A stretch of 64,000 bases of DNA from Vibrionales bacterium SWAT-3 (GTDB taxonomy: Bacteria > Pseudomonadota > Gammaproteobacteria > Enterobacterales > Vibrionaceae). The stretch spans positions 62,001 to 126,000 of the forward strand of contig AAZW01000007.1 in NCBI GenBank assembly GCA_000169995.1. Reading direction: 5' to 3'. The position numbers and the translations under genes are program-made. Below the pieces are notes generated by a model, which worked only from the letters and a program-made list of their open reading frames with translations, searched no databases and was not told the DNA's origin. Below are positions 26,089 through 34,580 of the stretch, one piece after another (position 1 is the first letter of the stretch; every line of letters begins with the position of its first letter).

Positions 26089-28187
26089 TATAACGCTCCT
26101 ATTAGTACAATCGTGGTAGTAATACGTAGTATGTCCTCTAGGCCTACACGGGCTTTTTCCATAAAACTGTCACGACGGTCTGGAATGTAAATGGTGTCTC
26201 CAGCACGCAAAACAGGTAGGTTATAAATGTTGGCTGTTTTACTAAACTCAACCAGGTCGAAAGTGCGAGCTTGTCCTTGGCAACAAGACATATTTACAAT
26301 GGTAATCTTCTCAACGTATGCATTGTCAGTAGGGCCAGCCGCTTCAGCTAAGATATCTAAAATCGTCATGTTGTCGTTAAACACATAACGGCCGGGGTTA
26401 TTAACGGCCCCGAGCACACGCACGGTTTCTTCTTTTGGCTTGTCTAGCCAGTTTTTGTTCTTCTCAGGGATATAGATGGTATCGCCAGTAGTGACATTCG
26501 GTAGTAACGATTCATCGCCTGTTTCAAAATACAAAGACAGATTAAGCTTGCTGACCTTGGCGTAAGGTTTATCACGATGGGTCACACGAATGTTATGTAT
26601 GTCTGCATCTCCAGTAGGGCCGTCGGCCGCAGACAAGATATCTAGGAAGTGCATGTCTTTAGTGAAACGGTAACGGCCCGGTGCGTTGACTTGTCCAAAA
26701 ATGTAAATAGACGCATCAGAGCTTTGGCGAACCCATTGTGATTTATTGTCGGATGGGTCTTGCGGTAAATCGTGTACACGAACGATTGAGCCAGCAGCGA
26801 TATAGGGCATTTGGTCTCGTGGTGCACCGTTTTTAATAAACTCATCTAAATCGAATACCACGAGCTTTCTGCCAGTCACAATCTCAATTTTTGTAGTATC
26901 AGCGCGCAGAGTTGGTCCTCCGACGTGCGCGAGTAGACCCATGAAGTTCATTTCGTCTGACCACTCAATTCGACCAGGTCGGTTTACTTCACCAATCACG
27001 TTAACGGCTCTGTCTGGAGCGATCTTCAACCAAGATTTTTCGTTCATATCCGTTTTCTCAGGAACGAAAATCGCATCACCAGCTTTAATGTTTGGTGGGT
27101 TTGAGTTGGGTAAGCCTTCGGTATAGGCAGCTAAATCGAATCGAAGTACTCGACCATCGGCTTTGATAACGCGGATTTGGCGAGACTCAGCGAAACGAGT
27201 AGGTCCACCGGCGTTAGCCAAGATATCCATAAAGGTCGCACCTTTTTTACCTTCAAAGGCACCAGGTGCTGCCACTTCGCCCATTACATAAACCATGTTC
27301 GCACCAGATTTAATCTCTTCTTCCTGTTTTGGCACAAAAATGGTTGAACCTGGGCGTAGCACTGGCAGTAGACTTTCGTCGCCAGAATCAAGGTAGCGCT
27401 TAAGGTTGAATAGCGTTGGAGTATTGTTTGAGATGACGCGGATTTGTTCGACACTGGCGTAGCGAGTGACGCCGCCAGAGCGCATTAAGACATCAACGAG
27501 ATCGGTGTTTTCTTTATAAGTGAATGAACCAGGTGCGTTTACCTCACCGAAGACTTTAATTGAACTTCTTGAATCCGCGCTGTCACCCGAGTTGGCGAGC
27601 TTCGCAGGGTCAAATTCTTGTTCAATATTACCAACCAGTGGTGAAGCAGGGACAAATAGAGAATCAAGTGATTGCAGTGTAGGTAGGTAACCCTCATCGC
27701 CAGAATCTAAGAAACGCTTGTAATTAAACTCTTTTCTTTCTGCACCGCGTTTGAGGATAAGCTTATCTAATTGAGCCCCAGAACGTAAGCCTCCAGCCGC
27801 GTACAGCGCCATTTGGACGCTCGAGCCCAAAGCCAAGGTGTATTCACCCGGTTGCTCGACGTAACCTTGAACGTAGATAATGATCTGTTGTTCTTTCACA
27901 TAAACAGAAGCATTCGATAGATCTTTATAAGCCGTCGCCAGTGACTCTAGAACGACTTTATTCAACTGTTCTTTATCATAGCCTGCGACGAACACAGTAC
28001 CCACTTCGGGTAGGGTGATTCGACCGCGTTTATCCACTTGGTAACCTTTGTTTAACTCGCTCTCTCCAGGCACATTCACTTGGATAAGATCACCGACTTG
28101 CACTGCGTCTGAAAAGTCGTCGTCGGCATGTACCAAAGTCGCAATGAACATCGATAACGTGATAAGTAACGCAATCAGTAATTTCAT
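26088..28187 (-). CDS. sypC: Outer membrane polysaccharide export protein with six SLBB repeats, SypC-like
   Basis: This 699-residue protein has a signal peptide (to about residue 21), a Poly_export domain (about 25-105, VQVGDLIQVNVPGESEL), then six SLBB repeats, each with a G-x-V-x-x-PG core such as FGEVNAPGSF and LGAVNNPGRY, and a C-terminal hydrophobic helix (ITTTIVLIGAL). Wza has about 380 residues and two SLBB domains, so this is nearly twice the size. No lipobox is seen, unlike Wza. It would carry polymer across the periplasm and outer membrane. Confidence 0.88.
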   Translation of the reverse strand: MKLLIALLITLSMFIATLVHADDDFSDAVQVGDLIQVNVPGESELNKGYQVDKRGRITLPEVGTVFVAGYDKEQLNKVVLESLATAYKDLSNASVYVKEQQIIIYVQGYVEQPGEYTLALGSSVQMALYAAGGLRSGAQLDKLILKRGAERKEFNYKRFLDSGDEGYLPTLQSLDSLFVPASPLVGNIEQEFDPAKLANSGDSADSRSSIKVFGEVNAPGSFTYKENTDLVDVLMRSGGVTRYASVEQIRVISNNTPTLFNLKRYLDSGDESLLPVLRPGSTIFVPKQEEEIKSGANMVYVMGEVAAPGAFEGKKGATFMDILANAGGPTRFAESRQIRVIKADGRVLRFDLAAYTEGLPNSNPPNIKAGDAIFVPEKTDMNEKSWLKIAPDRAVNVIGEVNRPGRIEWSDEMNFMGLLAHVGGPTLRADTTKIEIVTGRKLVVFDLDEFIKNGAPRDQMPYIAAGSIVRVHDLPQDPSDNKSQWVRQSSDASIYIFGQVNAPGRYRFTKDMHFLDILSAADGPTGDADIHNIRVTHRDKPYAKVSKLNLSLYFETGDESLLPNVTTGDTIYIPEKNKNWLDKPKEETVRVLGAVNNPGRYVFNDNMTILDILAEAAGPTDNAYVEKITIVNMSCCQGQARTFDLVEFSKTANIYNLPVLRAGDTIYIPDRRDSFMEKARVGLEDILRITTTIVLIGAL

Positions 28188-29017
28188 AGTGAGCTCCCCA
28201 TCTTAGCCGCGTTTTCAGGGGAGATGACTTCGATACTCACTCTTCGATTGGTTAAGCGTGTACCTTCGGATTCACCTTCAAATAGTGGTACGGTTTCACC
28301 TACTGAGACGGCCTTGATACGGCTAGGGCTTAGACCAAAGATAGTGAGATAGCGCTCAACTTGTTGCGCTCGGCCTAGGGCTAATTTGTCGTTGTATTCT
28401 TCTGAGCCTGTTGCGTCTGAATGGCCTGTCACTATTAGCTCTAGCGACTTGTTGTCTTTTAAGATGTAAGACGCCTCTGCAAGCTTACCCATGTATTTAG
28501 GATTCACTTCGATAGAGTTGTGTGCGAATTGATTGTCGACGTTAAGTAGATCGTACAGCTGTTGAATTATCGACAGCTGCATACGGAATTGGTTTTCGTT
28601 CTTGGGAGGTTCACAACGCGCTTGTGAAGTTACATAGTCAAGTTGAAGCTCAAGTTCGTTTAGGCGTTTTCTTTGGATAACCAAATCGTTAGCCGCATCT
28701 AGAAGTAGGCCTCCTTGAAGCTCACGAGCGATGCGATTTTGCTTCTCGATGGCTTGGACAACCGCAGCGGGGAAGCACCAACGCGCGCCTTCTTGAATCA
28801 GCGCATCCAAATGCAATTTAGCAAGTTGCCAATCAAAACGTAAGCCATGCTCCGGACCTAACGGTTCGTCAGGCATAACCGGCGAGAAGTCAGAATTCTG
28901 ATAGTTCATCGAATCATAACTCTCGGCCAGTCCGCCAGTGCCGTGTTCTGGGTAACTTGTGCAACCCAAAACTAGCACAGACAGAGATAGGGCTATGTAG
29001 TTTTTGATTGTATTCAT
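28184..29017 (-). CDS. sypB: OmpA-family lipoprotein, SypB-like
   Basis: This 277-residue protein has a lipoprotein signal peptide (VLVLGC, Cys19) and a C-terminal OmpA-like peptidoglycan-binding domain (about residues 165-270; VTGHSDATGSEEYN and GRAQQVERYL). It probably anchors the export assembly to the cell wall. It overlaps sypC by 4 bases. Position after SypA matches SypB. Confidence 0.88.
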   Translation of the reverse strand: MNTIKNYIALSLSVLVLGCTSYPEHGTGGLAESYDSMNYQNSDFSPVMPDEPLGPEHGLRFDWQLAKLHLDALIQEGARWCFPAAVVQAIEKQNRIARELQGGLLLDAANDLVIQRKRLNELELQLDYVTSQARCEPPKNENQFRMQLSIIQQLYDLLNVDNQFAHNSIEVNPKYMGKLAEASYILKDNKSLELIVTGHSDATGSEEYNDKLALGRAQQVERYLTIFGLSPSRIKAVSVGETVPLFEGESEGTRLTNRRVSIEVISPENAAKMGSSL

Positions 29018-29080
29018 GCCAACGTCCTTTGTTTTCGCTTTTTATTATTATTTTTTTGTTACTTCTAGCTTAGTGGATCT

Positions 29081-29410
29081 TCATGAATTTGTAGGATTTT
29101 TTGAGTTAACAGGGATAGCGTGTCCAATTCGTAGGAGGTTCATGATTTCCAGCGGTTGGCCTGAAACGTTTTCGAGTCGCATGTCACGTTCACGTTCAGT
29201 TAGGCGTTTGAACATGTAAACAATCGCACCCACACCTGATGAATCAAGAAATTCGACCTGACTGAAGTCGACTTCGATCTCTTGATGACCGTCATTAGAA
29301 ATCACGTCATCAATGTCGGTTTGGGCATCGCGACTGCCTGCCGCATCTAAATCACCAAAAATTGAAAGTGTTAGTGTTGTTGTGTTTAGGTCAATCTTAC
29401 GTAGTTCCAT
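29081..29410 (-). CDS. sypA: STAS-domain anti-sigma-factor antagonist, SypA-like
   Basis: This 109-residue protein is a single STAS domain. The phosphorylation motif FLDSSGVGAI is intact, with Ser57 or Ser58 as the acceptor; in Vibrio fischeri SypA Ser56 is phosphorylated by the kinase/phosphatase SypE. No sypE is found in this window. It is the first gene of the sypABCD unit, with AGGAG before ATG 29410 and a sigma-54 promoter 35 bases upstream. Confidence 0.88.
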   Translation of the reverse strand: MELRKIDLNTTTLTLSIFGDLDAAGSRDAQTDIDDVISNDGHQEIEVDFSQVEFLDSSGVGAIVYMFKRLTERERDMRLENVSGQPLEIMNLLRIGHAIPVNSKNPTNS

Positions 29411-29443
29411 AGTCTTATCTCCTTTTGTTCATGAGTTTACAAA

Positions 29444-29459
29444 AGCACTGAATGTGCCA
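29444..29459 (-). promoter_or_regulatory. Sigma-54 promoter of sypABCD
   Basis: TGGCACA-TTCA-GTGCT on the minus strand fits the -24/-12 consensus with two minor mismatches and exact spacing. The start would fall near 29432, about 22 bases before sypA. Confidence 0.7.
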
Positions 29460-29510
29460 ACTTTTTTGTCCCTACATATCAATAACTTATAGTGTTTGGT
29501 TTTTAGTGTT

Positions 29511-29544
29511 TCATATTGAGAAAGGTGATTTCTCAATATGAGAA
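29511..29544. promoter_or_regulatory. Paired SypG-type enhancer boxes before sypA
   Basis: TTCTCAATATGA occurs at 29511-29522 on the minus strand and at 29530-29541 on the plus strand; the second is itself palindromic (TTCTCAATATGAGAA). Both fit TTCTCANNNTGM. They lie 52-85 bases upstream of the -24 element, a normal enhancer distance. Confidence 0.6.
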
Positions 29545-29741
29545 CTAAAAATGGTTGGATTTTTGGGAGATGTAACGAATTGATTTTGCGAATGAAACGC
29601 CATTATAGATAAGGTTGATGTATTGATCGCATCTTAGATCAAAGATTGAATGATGAATGGCTAGAACACCTAGGATAGAGAGTAGATTTGAGCAAAGTGC
29701 TCAATACTTTTAACCGCTCAAGGTACAAAAGGAATTTTGAA

Positions 29742-30587
29742 ATGAGGCTAACCAGGTTGGCTATAGCAACACTGTGCGCGTTTTCTACGTTTCCTTCTCA
29801 TGCTTCGTATCTGCCTCCTGCACAATTGGTCTTAGCAAATACTTATAAGCAAGGTATAGATGTGTCTGAATATTGGACCAGCGAAAAGCTTGATGGCATC
29901 AGGGCTTTGTGGGATGGAAAGCATCTATATACCCGGAATGGGAATCGAATTTATGCGCCTAAGTGGTTTGTTAAAGAGTTACCGGATGTTCACCTTGAAG
30001 GAGAACTGTGGGCTGGAAGAGACAATTTTCACCTAGTCCAAACAACAGTCTTAGACCACACTCCAAGTGATACGGCGTGGCAAGAGATCGAATTCATGCT
30101 GTTTGATATGCCAGGTGCGGCGGGCGACTATCAGAAACGTTACTACAACATCTTGCACTGGGTAAGAGTGATAAACGAACCGCACATTGGGTATGTGGAG
30201 CACACACCTATTACAAGCGAAGAGGCATTGTTTCATCAACTTGATAATGTCGATGAAAGTAAAGGCGAGGGGTTGATGCTTCGTAAGATTACCAGCCGAT
30301 ATCAGGCGGGGAGAAGTAATGACTTGTTAAAACTAAAACGACATCACGATGCAGAAGCGACCATTATTGGCTATAAAGCAGGAACTGGTAAGTATAAGGG
30401 GATGATGGGCTCAATTTTAGTACACACAGAAGATGGTGTGGAGTTTTACATTGGAAGTGGCTTTACCGATAAGATGCGCTTGTCTCCTCCGGAAATAGGA
30501 AGTCGAATTACCTTCCGTTACAATGGCTTCACTCAAAATGGTAAGCCGAAGTTCGCAAGGTTCGTTAGAGAGAAAAGTGATTATTAA
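29742..30587 (+). CDS. Exported ATP-dependent DNA ligase (LigE/Lig1-like minimal ligase)
   Basis: This 281-residue ligase has a signal peptide (about residues 1-22, ending HAS-Y), the adenylation motif KLDGIRA, motif III (FMLFD), motif IV (EGLMLR) and motif V (LLKLKRH), then an OB domain. It lacks the DNA-binding domain of larger ligases, as usual for the minimal periplasmic type of gammaproteobacteria. It would seal nicks in extracellular or incoming DNA. ATG 29742 has AAGGA 8 bases upstream; the TTG at 29688 would disrupt the signal peptide. It is divergent from sypA. Confidence 0.88.
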   Translation: MRLTRLAIATLCAFSTFPSHASYLPPAQLVLANTYKQGIDVSEYWTSEKLDGIRALWDGKHLYTRNGNRIYAPKWFVKELPDVHLEGELWAGRDNFHLVQTTVLDHTPSDTAWQEIEFMLFDMPGAAGDYQKRYYNILHWVRVINEPHIGYVEHTPITSEEALFHQLDNVDESKGEGLMLRKITSRYQAGRSNDLLKLKRHHDAEATIIGYKAGTGKYKGMMGSILVHTEDGVEFYIGSGFTDKMRLSPPEIGSRITFRYNGFTQNGKPKFARFVREKSDY

Positions 30588-30664
30588 ACAACTGCGCATC
30601 AGCGTGCCGTACAAGCATTGCTGATAACTATTTTGGACACGGAAAAAGTGTGTACATGGAATAA

Positions 30665-30693
30665 AAAAGAGCTCTGATTATCAGAGCTCTTTT
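30665..30693. terminator. Bidirectional terminator
   Basis: AAAAGAGCTCTGA and TCAGAGCTCTTTT pair around TTA. It separates the ligase gene (plus) and norM (minus), with A and T runs on both sides. Confidence 0.88.
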
Positions 30694-30721
30694 GTTTAAT
30701 TAACTTGTCTTTAAGAAGCGG

Positions 30722-32092
30722 TTAGCGAGAGCTGAACTCCAACTGTACTTCATCACTTTGTTTGTGCATCCAGTGCAAACGCATACCAAGCATAATTGCT
30801 GCTGAAGACAAACCAATAATGAAGCCAATCCAGAAGCCGTGTGCCCCCATTGGTTCAACAATCCAATCCGTCATCCCTAAGATGTAGCCAATCGGCAGAC
30901 CAAGCAGCCAGTAAGCGATAAAAGTACGATTAAAGATTGAACGCATATCTTTATAACCACGAAGTGCACCCGCAGCGATGACTTGAATTGCATCTGTACA
31001 TTGGTATACCGCAGCAAAAATCAGGAGCTGTATTGCGATGGTAATTACTGCTGTGTTTTCAGTGTAAAGAAGTGACACTTGCTCTCTAAACAACACGGTG
31101 AGTGCCGCTGTGATAAACGCTGTTACCAAGCCAACAATGATACCGACGTGAGTCGCAATTTTAGCGCCTTCAATGTTGTTCTCACCCAGTTTATGACCAA
31201 CACGGATACTAACCGCAGCACCAATACTCATCGGGATCATAAACACCAGTGAAGAGAAGTTAATCGCAACTTGGTGCGCCGCTACGATCAATGAGCCGAG
31301 TGGGGCTACTAACAGCGCAACTACCGCAAACAGCGTCACCTCAAAGAAAAGTGCTGCAGCGACTGGGAAGCCGAGCTTGAATAAACGAACTTGAGCTTTT
31401 AACTGAGGTTTATGGAATTGACCGAAAATGTTGATTTTAGCCAAACGCTTAGAAGTCAGCACATAAGTAAACAGTAAGCCAAACATTATCCAATAAACGA
31501 TAGCGGTTGCTACGCCACAACCAACACCGCCAAGGGCAGGAGCACCAAGCTTACCGTAAACAAACATCCAGTTAAGCGGAATGTTTAATAACAGGCCAAT
31601 AAAACCAATTACCATTGCAGGCTTAGTCAAAGACATACCATCAGTGAAACTTCTTAAGGTTTGGAACAACAAGAAAGCAGGCACTGCAAACATCACGGCA
31701 TTCATATAGCCGATGGTCTTTTCTGCCATTAAGATTTCAATATCCATCAATTGCAAAATGGCTTGAGTTTGGAAGAGAACGCCAATAATTGGAAGTGAAA
31801 GTACAAGCGCTAAGAATGCACCTTGCTGAATCTCAAAAGGAATCTTAACTTGGCGACCAGAGCCATTCAGTTGTGCGACCACAGGCACTAACGCCATAAG
31901 TAATCCGACACCAAACAAAATTGAAGGAAGCCATATACTTGCCGCTATTGATACCGCCGCCATATCGATAGCACTAACGCCACCGGCCATAACAGTATCA
32001 ACGAAACTCATGCCGGTTTGCGCGATAGATGCGATCAATACTGGCGTCGCAAGTTTGATTAGATTTGAGGCTTCTTCTTTGTAACGATGCAC
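30722..32092 (-). CDS. norM: MATE multidrug/Na+ antiporter NorM
   Basis: This 456-residue, twelve-helix transporter matches Vibrio NorM in length and in many segments, for example KLATPVLIASIAQTGM, MALVPVVAQLNGSG and QVIAAGALRGYKD. It exports cationic drugs such as fluoroquinolones in exchange for Na+ or H+. I prefer GTG 32092 as start: GGAG lies 6 bases before it and the known Vibrio protein begins at HRYKEEAS. ATG 32155 would add 21 residues. It is divergent from riboflavin synthase, an arrangement I recall from other vibrios. Confidence 0.92.
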   Translation of the reverse strand: MHRYKEEASNLIKLATPVLIASIAQTGMSFVDTVMAGGVSAIDMAAVSIAASIWLPSILFGVGLLMALVPVVAQLNGSGRQVKIPFEIQQGAFLALVLSLPIIGVLFQTQAILQLMDIEILMAEKTIGYMNAVMFAVPAFLLFQTLRSFTDGMSLTKPAMVIGFIGLLLNIPLNWMFVYGKLGAPALGGVGCGVATAIVYWIMFGLLFTYVLTSKRLAKINIFGQFHKPQLKAQVRLFKLGFPVAAALFFEVTLFAVVALLVAPLGSLIVAAHQVAINFSSLVFMIPMSIGAAVSIRVGHKLGENNIEGAKIATHVGIIVGLVTAFITAALTVLFREQVSLLYTENTAVITIAIQLLIFAAVYQCTDAIQVIAAGALRGYKDMRSIFNRTFIAYWLLGLPIGYILGMTDWIVEPMGAHGFWIGFIIGLSSAAIMLGMRLHWMHKQSDEVQLEFSSR

Positions 32093-32204
32093 AAATAACT
32101 CCAGATGAGAAAGAAAGTGGTACAGGAATGAATATTCAGAAGGAATCAGAGACACTGATCGTTAAGCTTCCATTGGACGAATCATAAAGAAATGTCACAA
32201 TAAC

Positions 32205-32213
32205 TGCTATAGT
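32205..32213 (+). promoter_or_regulatory. Extended -10 promoter candidate for riboflavin synthase
   Basis: TGCTATAGT matches an extended -10 element 22 bases before the ATG. No good -35 is seen, which is acceptable for this promoter type. No FMN riboswitch is present in the short leader. Confidence 0.4.
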
Positions 32214-32234
32214 AAAATGCTAAATAGGAAACTT

Positions 32235-32843
32235 ATGTTTACAGGTATCGTTCAAGGCATGGCAACACTGGTTGCTATCAATAAAAAAGAGTTGTTTCAG
32301 ACTCATACCATTGAGTTAACGGATGAAATGGTACAGGGGTTAGCTATTGGCGCTTCTGTTGCTCACAACGGTTGTTGCCTGACAGTAACTGAAATTTCAG
32401 GTAACCAAATCTCTTTTGACTTAATGCAAGCAACATTACGTCTAACCAACTTGGGCCAGTTAAACGTAGGTGACAAAGTGAATGTTGAGCGCGCCGCTAA
32501 GTTTGGTGACGAAATTGGTGGTCACAGCATGTCTGGCCACATTTCGTTAATGGCTAAGTTAGTTGAAGTTATCAAAACGGAAAACAACCGCACACTTTGG
32601 TTTGAACTACCAGAAACATCAATGAAGTATGTTCTGAGCAAAGGGTACATCGGTGTTGATGGTTGTTCACTTACGATTGGTGAAGTGGAAGAGAACCGCT
32701 TCTCTGTACATTTAATCCCAGAAACCCTGAATCGCACGCTATTTGGTGGCCGTGAAGTCGGTGACGAAGTAAATATCGAGTTTGATCCTCAAACTCAAGC
32801 GATTGTTGATACTGTGGAACGTGTACTAGCAAATCAGAAGTAA
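32235..32843 (+). CDS. ribE: Riboflavin synthase alpha chain
   Basis: This 202-residue enzyme dismutates two 6,7-dimethyl-8-ribityllumazine molecules into riboflavin. Two lumazine-binding domains are visible: [12 protein letters not shown] with NGCCLTV in the first and MSGHIS with DGCSLTI in the second. ATG 32235 is preceded by AGGA with 5 bases spacing and gives the family's MFTGIV start; an in-frame ATG at 32217 is less likely. No other riboflavin genes are adjacent. Confidence 0.93.
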   Translation: MFTGIVQGMATLVAINKKELFQTHTIELTDEMVQGLAIGASVAHNGCCLTVTEISGNQISFDLMQATLRLTNLGQLNVGDKVNVERAAKFGDEIGGHSMSGHISLMAKLVEVIKTENNRTLWFELPETSMKYVLSKGYIGVDGCSLTIGEVEENRFSVHLIPETLNRTLFGGREVGDEVNIEFDPQTQAIVDTVERVLANQK

Positions 32844-32895
32844 CTAAAAGCCCCGTTCAATTTGCGTTGTTCGATTTACGCAGATCGCTAAATTA

Positions 32896-32919
32896 AAAAG
32901 GGCACCCATGTGCTCTTTT
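32896..32919. terminator. Terminator after riboflavin synthase
   Basis: AAAAGGGCAC and GTGCTCTTTT pair around CCAT, with one G-T pair and a T run. It lies between convergent genes and can act both ways. Confidence 0.75.
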
Positions 32920-32943
32920 TTGATCTTGAGTGAAAATCTTGGA

Positions 32944-33147
32944 TTAAAACACCTGCTCATCGTCGGCATCGATCGACAGATTGATTCTGTCTCGAACTTC
33001 GTCGACTTGCATATCTAGGTGGATGGCATTGCAACACGCAGGGCAGTCATCGTAAAAGTCTTGGCTGCCATTGGAGGCATCGAGCGTTATATTAATACCG
33101 TGCCCGCAATGAGGGCAGGAGACATGTTTCTCTGTGTATTTCTGCAT
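32944..33147 (-). CDS. CPXCG-motif cysteine-rich small protein
   Basis: This 67-residue protein has CPHCG near residue 11 and CPACC near residue 35, giving two Cys pairs that likely bind zinc. It fits the CPXCG-motif cysteine-rich protein family of unknown role. The C-terminal half is acidic. It lies 58 bases upstream of nothing shared; the fructosamine kinase starts further upstream and is also on the minus strand, ending at 33206, so the two may be one transcript. Confidence 0.75.
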   Translation of the reverse strand: MQKYTEKHVSCPHCGHGINITLDASNGSQDFYDDCPACCNAIHLDMQVDEVRDRINLSIDADDEQVF

Positions 33148-33205
33148 GACAAATTCTCCTCAAGCTAACTTATACCATCTGACTGCTTATCTATTGTTAC
33201 AAGTA

Positions 33206-34072
33206 TTACACGGCCTGAATCTTCTGAATGCACGCTTCTGTTTGCGCCAGATATTCACCGCCAAATTGATTACAGTGATTAAGAAGGTGGTACAAGTTGT
33301 AAATGTCTTTTCGATCAGTATAGCCAACGTCAAGCGGCATGACGCTTTGGTATCCTTCATAAAACTCAGGTGGGAAGCCCTGAAACAATTCAGTGAGCGC
33401 TAAATCACACTCATGGTCGCCCCAATAACAAGCAGGGTCGTAGCAAATAGGACCAAATGCTGAATTAGCCACATTACCATTCCAAAGATCACCATGAAGT
33501 AATGAAGGGCGAGGGTTGTGGCCAGCAAGTCTCATGTTCACCATCTCAACAATGTCGTCAATATCCCCGAACTCGATGCCTTTCTCTTTTAGGAGCTGGA
33601 GTTGAAAACCGATGCGTTGTTCTGAAAAGAAACGGCCCCATTTTTTATGCCAGGGATTTGGTTGAAGCGTGCTGCCAATGTAATTGTCTTGGTCGCAACC
33701 AAACTCTTTCTGCTCACCCCACTGATGAAGTTTGGCAAGCTGGACACCAAAGTCATAACTGTTATTACCTGTCTCGAGTGGTTTGGTAGGCAGATAGTTA
33801 AGAATGATAAACGAGCACTCTTTAGTTTTACCAATCAGCACCAGCTCAGGTACGTAGACTGTTGAAGTCTCTCTTAATAAACGTAGGTTCTCAGCTTCAA
33901 TCTCAAACTTAGGTAGGAACTCTCGCTGATTCACCTTAACGAAGTAACGTTCATTACCGTCGCTGATCATATAGCAATCGTTAATGTCACCACCGGGAAC
34001 CTTAACGCGCTCGGAAATCTGAAAATTGAATAAGAGTGTGTCTGAAAGCTGTTGAGAAATGGCCTGCCACAT
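33206..34072 (-). CDS. Fructosamine kinase family protein
   Basis: This 288-residue kinase has the aminoglycoside-phosphotransferase-like fold: ATP-binding N lobe (YFVKVNQREFLPKFEIEAE), catalytic LLHGDLWNGN near residue 195 and metal-binding YDPACYWGDHECDLAL. It matches fructosamine-3-kinase/ketosamine kinases (YniA in E. coli), which phosphorylate glycated amines so that the sugar can be released, repairing protein glycation. Neighbours give no further clue. ATG 34072. Confidence 0.88.
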   Translation of the reverse strand: MWQAISQQLSDTLLFNFQISERVKVPGGDINDCYMISDGNERYFVKVNQREFLPKFEIEAENLRLLRETSTVYVPELVLIGKTKECSFIILNYLPTKPLETGNNSYDFGVQLAKLHQWGEQKEFGCDQDNYIGSTLQPNPWHKKWGRFFSEQRIGFQLQLLKEKGIEFGDIDDIVEMVNMRLAGHNPRPSLLHGDLWNGNVANSAFGPICYDPACYWGDHECDLALTELFQGFPPEFYEGYQSVMPLDVGYTDRKDIYNLYHLLNHCNQFGGEYLAQTEACIQKIQAV

Positions 34073-34580
34073 AGGAAATCCTCAATGAACTGTTGGAGTG
34101 AAATACTATCGTTTGATAGCAATAGTTTAGGACAAATCTGGGTGATTTATAGACGTTCTGGTCAATGTTCTCAGCACTAGTACAAGACAGTACCGATCAA
34201 TTAACAGTTTTGTGAACTCTGACTGTATGAATGCCTTTGATAAATCAGTAAAAAGTGAATGACCAATCGCAAAATAGTTGGAACAGATATCACGTGCGAT
34301 ACCAAATAACCTTACTTCCACTAGAAAATCATTGATAGCTTGTTAAGGTCTATATGCTAATGCTAGAGAGAACTGTTGATAGCTTGTGGTTTGAATAGAG
34401 CGGGTACTTGTTATCGAGTGAGCTGCTTTGTGTGTTTATTGATTTAATTTTGCACTTAAATACTAACAAAGATCATTTTAATACTCGTTATAGCAATAAA
34501 GTGATGACAAATGACTTCATATACATAGTATTAGCCTAATACGTATTAATCTGCCCTAGAGCTTAAAACGGAGATTTATT
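34073..34580. other. 508-base intergenic region with a 12-base direct repeat
   Basis: The region separates divergent genes (fructosamine kinase and DUF3802). TTGATAGCTTGT occurs at 34332-34343 and again at 34376-34387, 44 bases apart on the same face of the helix. No RNA gene or convincing reading frame was recognised; a 64-codon frame on the minus strand lacks a ribosome binding site. Confidence 0.4.

Noticed and set aside
32156-32234. FMN riboswitch before riboflavin synthase
   Set aside because: The divergent gap to norM is too short and lacks the conserved RFN helices.
34127-34321. 64-residue protein on the minus strand
   Set aside because: No ribosome binding site, no recognisable motif, and AT-rich intergenic composition.
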